A DNA stretch of 64,000 nucleotides from Bacteroidota bacterium (GCA_018818065.1 JAHISV010000008.1:62001-126000), one strand, 5' to 3'; numbered from the stretch's first letter, positions 45,770-55,219 are shown. Numbers and translations: made by a program. The notes: generated from the letters alone by a model not told the origin.

Positions 45770-47144
45770 AGAGGAAAAATATAGCGTTAAGGATTTCATT
45801 CAGGTAGATAACGAACTGATTGAAAACATTGCTGATCTGATTGAATCGGAATCAACTGAGAGCATATTAAGTATTTTTGCTGATTTGCACTATGCAGATA
45901 TTGCAGAAATCATAAACCACCTTAGATATGACGACGCTTATTTCATTTTTGGAATCCTCACCAATGAAATAGCAAGTGAAGTTCTTCCTGAAGTAGATGA
46001 AAATCTTCGGGAGAGAATTCTTAAGAACATTGACCCCGCGAAGTTGACCATTATAATAGATGAACTTGAGACAGATGATGCTACAGATATTCTTAGTGAT
46101 CTTCCTGATGATGTTGCTGAACATGTTCTTGAGAATATTGACCGTGAAGATTCCGATGATGTAAAAGAGCTCTTAAAATACGAGGAGGACACAGCCGGTG
46201 GTATTATGACCAGCGACTTTGTCTTTGTTAATTCCAGAAAAACTGTTGCAAACGCCATTGATGTCGTTCGCGCGAATTCTGAAGAAATAGATCACATTTA
46301 CTACATTTATGTTCTTGACGATGACGATACTTTGAAGGGTGTAATTTCTCTGAAATCACTGCTCATTCATCCTCTTGATACTCCCGTTACATCTGTAATG
46401 GAAGAAGACCTTATTTATGTTCATCCTGAAGAAGACCAGGAAGAGGTTGCCAACGTTATAGAAAAGTATGACCTAGTATCTCTTCCCGTTGTAGATGAAA
46501 ACAAAAAAATGCTCGGGCGTATAACTATTGATGACGTTGTAGACGTTATCCAGGAAGAAGCTTCCGAAGATATCCAACGAATAGCAGGTCTTTCTGACGA
46601 ACAGGAAACGGGTGACTCTATTTTCCGGATTTCCCGTATCAGACTCCCATGGTTAATTATCGGGTTGATTGGCGAACTTGGAAGTGCGCTTGTTCTTTCA
46701 TCTTTTCAGGCATCCATTGAAAAAATTGTTATAGCCAGCTTCTTTATTCCCATTGTCATGGCTATGGGCGGAAGTTCCGGCACCCAGGCGGCAATTGTAA
46801 TGGTAAGAGGTTTAAGCACTGGTGATATCTGGATGAGCAGAGTAATAAAGAATCTTTCCAAAGAATTTGGAGTTGCACTTCTTAACGGACTTGCCTGTTC
46901 CATAATTCTGCTAGGCGCGACATATTATTTATTCGAAAGTGACATTATGTTTTCCGTTATTCTATCCGTTTCACTGGTTATCATAATGACCTTCGCTACA
47001 ATGATTGGCTCCACGATGCCTGTATTGCTTAAAAAAATGAATATTGATCCTGCTATTGCAACCGGTCCTTTCGTCACAACTACGAATGACATTTTCGGTT
47101 TAATTATTTACTTATCCCTAATTACAATGTATTTCACTGGCTGA
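45762..47144 (+). CDS. mgtE: Magnesium transporter MgtE
   Basis: About 460 residues. The MgtE N-domain (superhelix with ADLHYADIAEIINHL), a CBS pair (from EDTAGGIMTSDFVFV), the plug helix and about five membrane helices with the channel motif GGSSGTQAAIVMVRG. The cytoplasmic domains close the Mg2+ channel at high Mg2+. The ATG at 45762 lies inside the rsmA stop region with an eight-base overlap; a longer start at 45723 would sit deep in rsmA. It ends on the start of the PAP2 gene. Confidence 0.93.
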   Translation: MTKEEKYSVKDFIQVDNELIENIADLIESESTESILSIFADLHYADIAEIINHLRYDDAYFIFGILTNEIASEVLPEVDENLRERILKNIDPAKLTIIIDELETDDATDILSDLPDDVAEHVLENIDREDSDDVKELLKYEEDTAGGIMTSDFVFVNSRKTVANAIDVVRANSEEIDHIYYIYVLDDDDTLKGVISLKSLLIHPLDTPVTSVMEEDLIYVHPEEDQEEVANVIEKYDLVSLPVVDENKKMLGRITIDDVVDVIQEEASEDIQRIAGLSDEQETGDSIFRISRIRLPWLIIGLIGELGSALVLSSFQASIEKIVIASFFIPIVMAMGGSSGTQAAIVMVRGLSTGDIWMSRVIKNLSKEFGVALLNGLACSIILLGATYYLFESDIMFSVILSVSLVIIMTFATMIGSTMPVLLKKMNIDPAIATGPFVTTTNDIFGLIIYLSLITMYFTG

Positions 47145-48094
47145 TGATAAAAATTAACAAGCTCATATCCGTTCTAAGTCCTATAGATTTTATTGTGGTC
47201 GTCTTTTATCTCTTCCTTACAGCTGTTAATCTTATTTTTATGGAAAGAGTAACAAACTGGCAGACGCTGATAATAATGAATGCGGGAATACTCTCCATCG
47301 TTTTTGGACTGGCATATTTTTCCGAGAAGAAAAATCACCCTATCATTACTCACTTAAGATACTGGTACTTAATCCCCTTAATTTTTATAACATTTAAAGA
47401 ACTCTATTATCTTGCCTACCCAATTCATGGGGTGGATTATGACACCTACTTAATTGCCATTGACAGGTTCATTTTTGGATTTGACCCTACGGTGGCCTTA
47501 TATAAAATTGCAAATCCTTATCTAACAGAATTGCTGCAAATTGTTTACGGCACTTTCTTTTTCCTTCCTGTACTGCTAGCCGCAGATTTGCTAATGAATT
47601 CCCGCTGGAAAGAATTAGAGTACCATGCTTTTATTATTGTATTCGGATTCATATTATCTTATACTGGCTATCTGTTCTTCCCTGCCGTCGGTCCAAGATT
47701 TACTTTGCATGATTTTACCTTGCTGAATGAACAACTGCCAGGTTTGTTTTTAACCAATTATCTGCGTGATATTGTTAATGCCGGCGAGTCCATTAAGTCT
47801 GGCGCAGTAGATGCCGTAAAGTATGTACAGAGAGATGTTTTTCCCAGCGGTCATACACAAATGACCATACTAGTGATGTACCTTTCATGGAAGTTCAAAA
47901 CTAAAACACGCTGGTTCTTTTTGGTTACCGGATCATTACTTGTTTTTTCTACCGTTTATCTTCGCTATCATTATGTGGTTGACGTGTTGGGTGGTTTTGT
48001 TTTTGTCGTATTAACTTTGTGGCTGGGCAAACATATATTCAACTGGTGGAAAGGCGTTAGAAAAGAAGAGAAATTTGATCTCTCTTCCTATTAA
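47144..48094 (+). CDS. PAP2-family membrane phosphatase
   Basis: A 316-residue membrane protein with about seven helices. The three phosphatase motifs can be followed: a degenerate first part in the GPRFTLHD segment, PSGHTQM and RYHYVVDVLGG (catalytic His in both). The group is near the inositol-phosphotransferase/PAP2 (Aur1-like) family. Likely acts on lipid phosphates such as undecaprenyl or phosphatidate. The start overlaps the mgtE stop by one base (TGATG). Confidence 0.85.
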   Translation: MIKINKLISVLSPIDFIVVVFYLFLTAVNLIFMERVTNWQTLIIMNAGILSIVFGLAYFSEKKNHPIITHLRYWYLIPLIFITFKELYYLAYPIHGVDYDTYLIAIDRFIFGFDPTVALYKIANPYLTELLQIVYGTFFFLPVLLAADLLMNSRWKELEYHAFIIVFGFILSYTGYLFFPAVGPRFTLHDFTLLNEQLPGLFLTNYLRDIVNAGESIKSGAVDAVKYVQRDVFPSGHTQMTILVMYLSWKFKTKTRWFFLVTGSLLVFSTVYLRYHYVVDVLGGFVFVVLTLWLGKHIFNWWKGVRKEEKFDLSSY

Positions 48095-48414
48095 ATTTTC
48101 CCTGAATCGACTTTCTTAATCGTTTCTACGATTACCGTAAAATATCTGTCGAGTGCGCAATTGGAGTCTTCACGCAAATGACATTTGCCCTTAGCATCTC
48201 TGGCGTTGCAATCAGCACAGACTTCAGCTCTTAGCTTTTTAAGATGTTCATCAAGATTATCATTATTTGTTTTGTGAACTATCTCCACAATTTGAGGAAG
48301 ATACATTTTAACCGCGCAATGCTCCTCTTCTGTTAAAACGCAATCGCCTTCATTATCGGCATCTATACACATCTTACAAATTTTATTTTCTACAGCTTTA
48401 TAGTATTTTTCCAT
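48091..48414 (-). CDS. Tandem CX2CX8CX7C cysteine-motif protein
   Basis: A 107-residue soluble protein made of two copies of one unit. Copy 1 (about 13-50): KICKMC, then cysteines in GDC and EHCAVKMYL; copy 2 (about 65-104): EVCADC, then GKC and SNCALDRYF. Each has exactly C-x2-C-x8-C-x7-C followed by a helix ending IVEIV/IVETI. Eight regularly placed cysteines point to zinc or iron-sulfur binding. I do not recognise a characterised family. Its stop overlaps that of the convergent PAP2 gene by four bases; it is divergent from menG. Confidence 0.75.
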   Translation of the reverse strand: MEKYYKAVENKICKMCIDADNEGDCVLTEEEHCAVKMYLPQIVEIVHKTNNDNLDEHLKKLRAEVCADCNARDAKGKCHLREDSNCALDRYFTVIVETIKKVDSGKI

Positions 48415-48479
48415 ACATTTACTCCACTTTTAAGAAAATTTACTAAATCGAATTCTCGTACACAAAAAGTAATTTTAAT

Positions 48480-49160
48480 ATGCAGAAGAAACAACAAGTA
48501 AAAAGAATTTTTGATTCAATTTCACATAAATACGATCTACTTAACCACCTGCTGAGCGCCGGTATCGATGTTTACTGGCGGAAAAGAGCAATTAAGCTTA
48601 CAAAGTTTGAAAAGGATGCGAAACTATTAGACATAGCCTGCGGGACCGGCGACTTTGCCATCTCGGCAAAAAAGGCTGGTATAAAAGAAATTGTCGGAGC
48701 CGACCTCTCTGCAAATATGTTGAACTATTTTCATAAGAAGGCAGAGTGGAGTATCGGTAATGCTGTTCAAAGTGTAGCTGAGAGTTTGCCATTCAAGTCA
48801 GATTCTTTTTCCAATATAACCGTAGCATTTGGTGTTAGAAACTTTTATGATATTCCAATGGCATTCCAGAAGTTCAGGGAAATCCTGATTAAAAATGGAA
48901 AAGTAACCATACTCGAATTTCGTCTCCCCACAAACAAGCTGGTGAGAGGTTTTTACCTCTTCTACTTTAACAGAATATTACCATTTGTAGGAAGAATAAT
49001 TTCCAGCGATAAAGAAGCTTATACTTATCTGCCTGAATCTGTTGATGAATTTGACAAAAAGGTTGACCTCATAAAACTCCTTAAAGAAGCCGGCTTCAGC
49101 GAAGTGGAAAGACATTCACTTACTTTTGGGATAGTTCAAATAGTGATCGGAAAGAAGTAA
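48480..49160 (+). CDS. menG: Demethylmenaquinone methyltransferase
   Basis: A 226-residue SAM methyltransferase of the UbiE/MenG (COQ5) family. Signatures: VKRIFDSISHKYDLLNHLLS opening, SAM motif LLDIACGTGDFAI, and VAFGVRNFYD with the adjoining EILIKNGKVTILEF block. It makes menaquinone from demethylmenaquinone. In this group of bacteria menaquinone is the expected quinone, hence MenG rather than UbiE. Monocistronic, with a terminator directly downstream. Confidence 0.93.
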   Translation: MQKKQQVKRIFDSISHKYDLLNHLLSAGIDVYWRKRAIKLTKFEKDAKLLDIACGTGDFAISAKKAGIKEIVGADLSANMLNYFHKKAEWSIGNAVQSVAESLPFKSDSFSNITVAFGVRNFYDIPMAFQKFREILIKNGKVTILEFRLPTNKLVRGFYLFYFNRILPFVGRIISSDKEAYTYLPESVDEFDKKVDLIKLLKEAGFSEVERHSLTFGIVQIVIGKK

Positions 49161-49187
49161 TTTTAAATTCTGAATTGAAAAAAGAAA

Positions 49188-49217
49188 AGCAGATACAGTA
49201 TATCTGCTCCCCTTTTT
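49188..49217 (+). terminator. Terminator after menG
   Basis: Hairpin AGCAGATA / TATCTGCT, then TCCCC and TTTTT. Confidence 0.8.
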
Positions 49218-49301
49218 ATTAGCGATTATACGATTTACAACTCAACACTCTTTGTAGTTTTTTTCGTCTATTCGTTTCTCCGTCTAAACGTTTCCACGCA
49301 C

Positions 49302-49883
49302 TTACTTCTCCAACTTAGCCTTCAAATTCCTAAACGCTTTTGCTCTGTGGCTCAACTTATTTTTTTCTTCAGTTGTCATTTCCGCGCAGGTAATTTCATA
49401 TCCATCCGGTAGAAAAATAGGGTCGAATCCAAAACCGTTGGTCCCCCGGAATTCTTTAATAATCTGCCCTTCAAATTCTCCAATGGAATAGACAGGCTCC
49501 CCTCCATCATAATAGACCGCGCAGGCAACATAACGTGCTGTATGCGGTTGTGGAAAATCTTCAAGCTCTTTTAACACCTTGTGGTTATTGTCGTCAAAGG
49601 TGCAGTTCTCGCCGGCGTAACGTGCGGATATTACTCCGGGTCTGCCGTCAAGTTGGTCAATTGAAAGTCCGGAATCATCAGCAATAACGGGTTCTTTATA
49701 TATGTCGTAAATTGCCTTTGCTTTAATTAAAGCATTCTCTTCATAGGTGTCGCCGGTCTCGGGTATATCAATCACTTTTCCCAGGTCAGAAAGCGCAATT
49801 ATATTAAACTGGCTCCCCTTAAATATTTTTTTTACCTCTAATACTTTACCCTTATTGCCCGTAGCGAAAATAATGTTTCTCAA
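49302..49883 (-). CDS. rdgB: dITP/XTP pyrophosphatase (RdgB/HAM1)
   Basis: A 193-residue Ham1-fold enzyme that hydrolyses dITP, ITP and XTP to monophosphates and keeps deaminated purines out of nucleic acids. Motifs: FATGNKGKVLEVK, ETGDTYEENALIKA, IADDSGLSID, GVISARYAGE, GTNGFGFDPIFLP and SHRAKAFRNL, all intact. It is the last gene of a run with the deaminase, an AhpD-like gene and uvrA, 11 bases after the deaminase. Confidence 0.95.
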   Translation of the reverse strand: MRNIIFATGNKGKVLEVKKIFKGSQFNIIALSDLGKVIDIPETGDTYEENALIKAKAIYDIYKEPVIADDSGLSIDQLDGRPGVISARYAGENCTFDDNNHKVLKELEDFPQPHTARYVACAVYYDGGEPVYSIGEFEGQIIKEFRGTNGFGFDPIFLPDGYEITCAEMTTEEKNKLSHRAKAFRNLKAKLEK

Positions 49884-49894
49884 TTTTTATCCTT

Positions 49895-51229
49895 TCAATT
49901 AACACGGTTTAGTAATTTTTCCAGTTCTTCTTTGCCTTTGGCTCTAATCTTCTTTTCGTCATACTTTAAGGAACGTCCATCATTCACAACCCACTCACCG
50001 TCAATCATAACATCTTTGACTGATTCAACTCCTGTTGAATATACAATTGTGGAATAAAGGTTATCTTCATTTAATGGATGGTATAATTCATCAAGATTCA
50101 GAAATACCAGATCAGCTTTTTTGCCAACTTCTATGCTGCCGATTTCATGTACAAGATTTACAGCCTCGGCGCCTTTTATTGTCGCCATTTTAAAAACATC
50201 TTTTGCATTCATAGAGGTTGATCCATGAATTGGCTTTTGAATAAGCGCGGCAAGCCTCATTTCAGTAAACTGACTGAGATTATTGTTACATGGCGGGCCG
50301 TCAGCGCCTAATGATACGTTGATACCAATATTAATGTAGCGCGGAATGTTCGCGATTCCTGAGCCGAGTTTTAAATTTGACGATGGGCAATGAAGCACCC
50401 TTGTATCGGTTTCTGTTAGAATAACCTGCTCGGGGTCATCGACATGCACACAGTGCGCGAGCAGTGTCCGGTTACCCAAAACGCCAATCGATTCAAAGTA
50501 TTCAATATTCCCCATGCTGTGCATTTCCCAAACAGCCTTCAATTCATCTTTGTTTTCTGAAGAATGAGTATGATAGAGCGATCCCTCAAAATCCAGGAGC
50601 ATCTGGTAGGTATCTTTCAATAATCCTTCTGTGCAGGATAAAACAAAGCGGGGAGCGAATCCATATTTAATTCTTCCGTTAGCGGTATTATGAAACTGCT
50701 TCGCAAGGGCATGAGTAGTATCAAGGCTATCTTTTGTAGTCTCCTTAAAAACCGGATATAGATTATTCTGATCCACCATGCACTTACCGGCAAAGGCACG
50801 CATTCCGGATTGTGTCAACTCCTCAAAAATCACTTCCTGATGATTAATCGTTCCCATATCCACGATGGTTGTTGTGCCCCCCTTTTGAAGTTCTGTTATA
50901 CCCAGTTGGGCAGATACTCTTAGGGATTCAGGATTATGCTGATTCTCGTATGGAAAAATCCTTTTGCCTAACCAGTCAAGTAATTCCAAATCATCTGCAA
51001 GTCCCCGGAATAACGTCTGACAAAGATGAATATGGGTTTGAACAAAACCAGGAATAAGAGTCAGGTTACTTCTATCAACGATTTCTCCCGAATAACTATT
51101 CCGGTCAAATCCCTTAAGATCAACAAAGGAATTTATTTTTCCATTCTCAATTTCAACACCAACATTGGTAAGAATGTCATCATTTGAATTTACGGTAATT
51201 ATCTGCTTAGGTATTAGAAGTTGTTTCAT
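49895..51229 (-). CDS. Amidohydrolase, 5'-deoxyadenosine/SAH deaminase-like
   Basis: A 444-residue TIM-barrel amidohydrolase of the MtaD/DadD group, which deaminates S-adenosylhomocysteine, methylthioadenosine or 5'-deoxyadenosine. Metal and catalytic blocks: GFVQTHIHLCQTLFRG, HTHSSENKDE, LAHCVH and SLGADGPPCNN, all intact. The TLFRGLADDLELLDWL stretch fits the 5'-deoxyadenosine deaminase branch, so salvage of radical-SAM by-products is possible; substrate is inferred. Its start overlaps the stop of the AhpD-like gene by 23 bases. Confidence 0.85.
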   Translation of the reverse strand: MKQLLIPKQIITVNSNDDILTNVGVEIENGKINSFVDLKGFDRNSYSGEIVDRSNLTLIPGFVQTHIHLCQTLFRGLADDLELLDWLGKRIFPYENQHNPESLRVSAQLGITELQKGGTTTIVDMGTINHQEVIFEELTQSGMRAFAGKCMVDQNNLYPVFKETTKDSLDTTHALAKQFHNTANGRIKYGFAPRFVLSCTEGLLKDTYQMLLDFEGSLYHTHSSENKDELKAVWEMHSMGNIEYFESIGVLGNRTLLAHCVHVDDPEQVILTETDTRVLHCPSSNLKLGSGIANIPRYINIGINVSLGADGPPCNNNLSQFTEMRLAALIQKPIHGSTSMNAKDVFKMATIKGAEAVNLVHEIGSIEVGKKADLVFLNLDELYHPLNEDNLYSTIVYSTGVESVKDVMIDGEWVVNDGRSLKYDEKKIRAKGKEELEKLLNRVN

Positions 51230-51587
51230 TTTTCTGCTCGTCTTTCATTTTAAAAATTTCGTCCATCTGTTCAATTGCGAATCTAAGGTGAGGAATTACA
51301 ATTGAGCCGCCTACAATTAAAGCTATATTAAACGACTCGTGCAGTTCCTGTTCGGTTGCGCCTTCCTGAATAGAGCGGTCAACGTGGTAAAGAATGCAGT
51401 CGTTGCATCGCAGAACCATGGAAGCGACAAGCCCCATTAGTTCCTTTGTTTTAGCATCCAGTGCGCCCTCAAGATAAGCTTTATTATCCAGGGCAAAAAA
51501 CTTTTTGTAATCTCTGAAATCAGAATTCAATATTCTGTCATTCATATCAGTTCTGTATTTATGAAACTCTGTTATTGTCTTTTTCAT
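51207..51587 (-). CDS. Carboxymuconolactone decarboxylase/AhpD-like protein
   Basis: A 126-residue helical protein of the CMD family. The AhpD-type redox motif is visible as CNDCILYHV (C-x2-C followed by His), with QEGATEQELHESFN after it. The Cys pair suggests peroxidase or disulfide activity rather than the lactone decarboxylase reaction. It overlaps the end of uvrA by 29 bases and the start of the deaminase by 23, so the three are translated in tight succession. Confidence 0.85.
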   Translation of the reverse strand: MKKTITEFHKYRTDMNDRILNSDFRDYKKFFALDNKAYLEGALDAKTKELMGLVASMVLRCNDCILYHVDRSIQEGATEQELHESFNIALIVGGSIVIPHLRFAIEQMDEIFKMKDEQKNETTSNT

Positions 51588-54441
51588 ATAGGACCTGCTT
51601 ACTGTTTTTAGAAGTTCTTTTCAATTCCGCTTTAAGATATTTTCCTGTAATGCTTTTTTTATTCATAGCCACTTCCTCCGGTGTACCGCAGACAATTATT
51701 TTCCCACCATGCTCGCCACCGCCCGGTCCAAGATCAATTACATGATCAGCGACTTTAATAACATCAAGATTGTGCTCAACAATTACAACGGTATTCCCTT
51801 TATCAACAAGTTTGTAAAGAACGCCTAATAAAATATTTACATCCTCAAAATGGAGACCGGTTGTCGGCTCATCAAGTATATAAAGAGTTTTACCGGTGCT
51901 GACTTTGCTAAGTTCAGTCGCCAGTTTCACACGCTGCGCTTCGCCGCCCGAAAGCGTTGTTGCCTGTTGTCCTAATTTAATGTATCCAAGTCCGACATCG
52001 TTAAGCGCCTTAACCTTACGCTTTATACGGGGGAAATCATCGAAAAACTCCAGTGCTTCTTCAACTCTCATTTCAAGTACATCTGAAATTGATTTAGTCC
52101 TGTATAGAATCTCAAGGGTTTCGTGGTTATAGCGTTTACCGTTACAGACATCACATATCACGTAAACATTTGGAAGAAAATTCATTTCAATTTTTTTAAG
52201 ACCGTCACCGCCGCATTCCTCGCAGCGTCCCCCCTCAACGTTAAAACTGAATCTGCCCGGTGCGTATCCGCGAATTTTTGACTCGGGTAACTGAGCAAAA
52301 AGATCTCTTATAAAAGTAAACAGACCTGTGTATGTAGCGGGATTAGACCTTGGAGTACGCCCTATCGGTGATTGATCAATTTCTATTATTTTATCAATAT
52401 GTTCCAGTCCCTTGATTTCAGAATACTTCAAGGGAACCACCTTGGAACTGTAGATCTTCTTCATCAATATTTTAACCAGGGTTTCATTCACGATAGTAGA
52501 TTTGCCCGACCCACTAACACCTGTTACAGCCGTAAAAGTCCCAAGTGGAATTTTAAGATCAACTTTCTTAAGATTGTTACCCTCAGCTTTCAGAAGTTCA
52601 ATATAGGTGCCATTCCCCTTCCTGCGATCTTTGGGGATTTCAATCTGTTTTCTGTCTTTAAGATAATCAAGAGTAAGAGAATTAATTCCGTTGTTTGATG
52701 CAATAACATCCTTTGTAATACCGTTAAGGCAAAGCTCACCGCCATGCTCTCCTGCACGCGGACCAAGATCAATGATATAGTCAGAACTCTCTATTGTTTC
52801 CCGATCATGTTCAACTACAATAATTGAGTTACCAATATCCCGCAAATTTCTAAGGGAATTTATAAGTTTTATATTATCGCTTTGATGCAAACCAATGCTC
52901 GGCTCGTCAAGTACATACAGAACACCAGCCAGCTGAGAGCCAATCTGGGTTGCTAATCTTATTCTTTGCGACTCACCACCTGAAAGAGTACGTGCCGAGC
53001 GATTAAGTGTAAGATAGTCCAGACCAACATTAAGGAGAAAATCCAGCCGTTCAGTAATCTCCTTTAATACCTGAGTCGCAATTAATTTTTCACGATCGGT
53101 CAGTTTCAGATTATTAAAAAATTCCTTAGCACGCTCAATAGAAAGAGAGGTTACCTCGCTTATGTTTTTTTCGTTAAAAAGCACGGATAGGGATTCTTTC
53201 CTCAATCTGCCGCCATTACAGGTTGAACAGGTTTTGGTATTCATGAAAGATTCTGCCCATTCACGAATTTTATTTGAGGAAGTTTTATCGAAGTAATGAT
53301 TTACGTAATTAAGCACCCCGGAAAATTTATGCATATACATAGTTGATTTTCCGCTGCCGAACTTATACTCAAAATGAATTTTTTCTTTGCTTCCATGGAG
53401 AACAATATTGAGCTGTTCTTCAGTAAAATCTTTAAGCGGAGTATCGTAATCGAAACCGAATTTAGATGCTACGGCTTCCAACTGATTAAAGAACCAGATA
53501 TTTCTCGGTTTACCAAGCGGCGAAATCGCTTCCTGATTAATAGATTTATCCATGTCAGGTATTATCAGGTCAATGTCCAGTTCACTCTTTTCGCCAAGAC
53601 CGTCGCAATCAGGACAGGAACCATAGGGCGAATTGAACGAGAAAGAATTTGGCGCAAGTTCTGTAAAGCTTATGCCGCAATGATGACAGGCAAAATCTCT
53701 GGAGTAAATGTGATCTTCCTTCCCATCGGTAAGAATCAAATTGCCATTACCATAATTCAAAGCCACATCAACCGATTCACTTACACGGTATCTGGTCTTC
53801 TCCGTTACTTTAAGTCTGTCAACAACAATTTCAATATTATGGATCTTGTATCTGTCTAGTTTGAATCCCTCTTCAATTTCCTTTACATCGCCATCAACTC
53901 TCACTCTTATAAATCCATCCTTTAGAATGTCGGAAAAGAGTTCCTGATAATGTCCTTTTCTACCTCGTACAACAGGAGCCAGGAGTTGAATACGCTGGTC
54001 TTCAAATGAGCCGAGAATTGTATCAATAATTTGTTCGGAAGATTGTTTTTCGACAAGTCTTCCGCAATTATAACAATGTGGTTTTCCAACACGGGCATAT
54101 AGCAAACGCAGATAGTCATAAATTTCTGTAACTGTTCCCACTGTAGAACGGGGATTACCTGAAGTGGACTTCTGCTCAATGGATATTGCCGGTGACAAAC
54201 CCTCTATAAGGTCGACTTCAGGTTTTTCCAGCATATTAAGAAACTGTCTGGCATAGGCTGAGAGCGACTCAATATAACGCCGCTGACCTTCAGCATAGAT
54301 AGTATCGAAAGCAAGAGAGGATTTACCGGAGCCGGATAATCCTGTAATTACTACAAGGGCATCACGCGGAATTTCAAGATCAATATTCTTGAGGTTATGC
54401 TCTCTGGCACCTTTTATAATTATTTTATTCTGTAGTTCCAT
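51559..54441 (-). CDS. uvrA: Excinuclease ABC subunit A
   Basis: A 960-residue damage-recognition ATPase of nucleotide excision repair. Two ABC cassettes: Walker A GLSGSGKSSLAFDTIYAEG and GVSGSGKSTIVNETL, signatures LSGGESQRIRLATQ and LSGGEAQRVKLATEL, Walker B VLDEPSIGLHQ and ILDEPTTGLHFED. The zinc sites C-x2-C...C-x2-C (CHHCG...CPDC; CEECG...CDVC) are intact. Full length with a slightly long C-terminal tail (about 20 residues) covering the AhpD overlap. First gene of a four-gene run; the partner uvrC is at 28725. Confidence 0.96.
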   Translation of the reverse strand: MELQNKIIIKGAREHNLKNIDLEIPRDALVVITGLSGSGKSSLAFDTIYAEGQRRYIESLSAYARQFLNMLEKPEVDLIEGLSPAISIEQKSTSGNPRSTVGTVTEIYDYLRLLYARVGKPHCYNCGRLVEKQSSEQIIDTILGSFEDQRIQLLAPVVRGRKGHYQELFSDILKDGFIRVRVDGDVKEIEEGFKLDRYKIHNIEIVVDRLKVTEKTRYRVSESVDVALNYGNGNLILTDGKEDHIYSRDFACHHCGISFTELAPNSFSFNSPYGSCPDCDGLGEKSELDIDLIIPDMDKSINQEAISPLGKPRNIWFFNQLEAVASKFGFDYDTPLKDFTEEQLNIVLHGSKEKIHFEYKFGSGKSTMYMHKFSGVLNYVNHYFDKTSSNKIREWAESFMNTKTCSTCNGGRLRKESLSVLFNEKNISEVTSLSIERAKEFFNNLKLTDREKLIATQVLKEITERLDFLLNVGLDYLTLNRSARTLSGGESQRIRLATQIGSQLAGVLYVLDEPSIGLHQSDNIKLINSLRNLRDIGNSIIVVEHDRETIESSDYIIDLGPRAGEHGGELCLNGITKDVIASNNGINSLTLDYLKDRKQIEIPKDRRKGNGTYIELLKAEGNNLKKVDLKIPLGTFTAVTGVSGSGKSTIVNETLVKILMKKIYSSKVVPLKYSEIKGLEHIDKIIEIDQSPIGRTPRSNPATYTGLFTFIRDLFAQLPESKIRGYAPGRFSFNVEGGRCEECGGDGLKKIEMNFLPNVYVICDVCNGKRYNHETLEILYRTKSISDVLEMRVEEALEFFDDFPRIKRKVKALNDVGLGYIKLGQQATTLSGGEAQRVKLATELSKVSTGKTLYILDEPTTGLHFEDVNILLGVLYKLVDKGNTVVIVEHNLDVIKVADHVIDLGPGGGEHGGKIIVCGTPEEVAMNKKSITGKYLKAELKRTSKNSKQVLYEKDNNRVS

Positions 54442-54529
54442 TTGCGTAGATTTGGAAAGTTTAAAAAAGTATATTAGTTATTGAGCCATTGAAAATCAAT
54501 TTTTGCAGTTATAATAATTCTAACAGCCG

Positions 54530-55162
54530 ATGACAGACCAGATACAAACCATTGAACAACAGCATGAAACCAAATTTAAGGAGAAAGGTTCCCTCTTCAT
54601 CGGGCAGGTGTATCCTGTAAATTCTGTTGAAGAGGCTGAAGAATTTCTGACAAGTGTTAGAAAAAAATTTTATGACGCAACCCACCACTGCTATGCATAT
54701 CGGATTATGGAAAATGACTCCAAATATTCTGACGATGGCGAACCAAATGGGACAGCAGGTATAAGGATTGCAAATGCTATTAATCACTTCGAATTAACAA
54801 ATCTGCTCGTTATTTCAATTCGATACTATGGCGGAACTAAATTAGGCGTTGGACCACTCGGGAAAGCTTATTATCAATCAGCATATGATACTTTATCTGA
54901 AATGGAAATCGTAACAAAAAAAAACTTTTCAAAACTAAAAGTTGCCTTTGAATACGACCATATAAGCAAAATACATCACCTTCTAAACCAGCACACAACT
55001 CAAATACTTGACAACCTATTTGAAGAAAGACCAGCAATCTTATTTTTAATAAGAAATAACGAATTGGACAACCTCAGCACCGAAATAATAGAATCGACCA
55101 ATGATAGCGCTCATTTAGAAGTTGTTGAAGAAAATATTTTTATTGAGAATCCAAAAATCTAA
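54530..55162 (+). CDS. IMPACT/YigZ family protein
   Basis: A 210-residue protein. The N-terminal UPF0029/IMPACT domain carries the family block FYDATHHCYAYRI, SDDGEPNGTAG and SIRYYGGTKLGVGPLGKAY. The C-terminal DUF1949-type domain follows. Bacterial members such as YigZ are of uncertain function, linked to translation by structure and by the yeast relative. Divergent from uvrA across 88 bases. Confidence 0.92.
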   Translation: MTDQIQTIEQQHETKFKEKGSLFIGQVYPVNSVEEAEEFLTSVRKKFYDATHHCYAYRIMENDSKYSDDGEPNGTAGIRIANAINHFELTNLLVISIRYYGGTKLGVGPLGKAYYQSAYDTLSEMEIVTKKNFSKLKVAFEYDHISKIHHLLNQHTTQILDNLFEERPAILFLIRNNELDNLSTEIIESTNDSAHLEVVEENIFIENPKI

Positions 55163-55179
55163 TTTCTAAAAGCTATAAC

Positions 55180-55210
55180 TTGACAAAGAGTCCAAATTTA
55201 ATTATCTTTT
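55180..55210 (+). promoter_or_regulatory. Bacteroidota-type promoter of the Rrf2 gene
   Basis: TTG (55180-55182, within TTGACA), 20 bases, then TATCTTTT (55203-55210), close to TAnnTTTG. Start of transcription would fall near 55216, about 60 bases before the ATG. The second box overlaps an inverted repeat. Confidence 0.5.
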
Positions 55211-55219
55211 TTAAGATAA
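55202..55219 (+). promoter_or_regulatory. Inverted repeat, possible Rrf2 operator
   Basis: Perfect palindromic arms TTATCTT-TTTT-AAGATAA, seven bases each with a four-base spacer, over the proposed promoter box. Rrf2 regulators commonly repress their own promoters, so this is a plausible autoregulatory site. Confidence 0.5.

Noticed and set aside
53374..53859. 161-codon plus-strand ORF
   Set aside because: Antisense shadow of uvrA, which is strongly supported.
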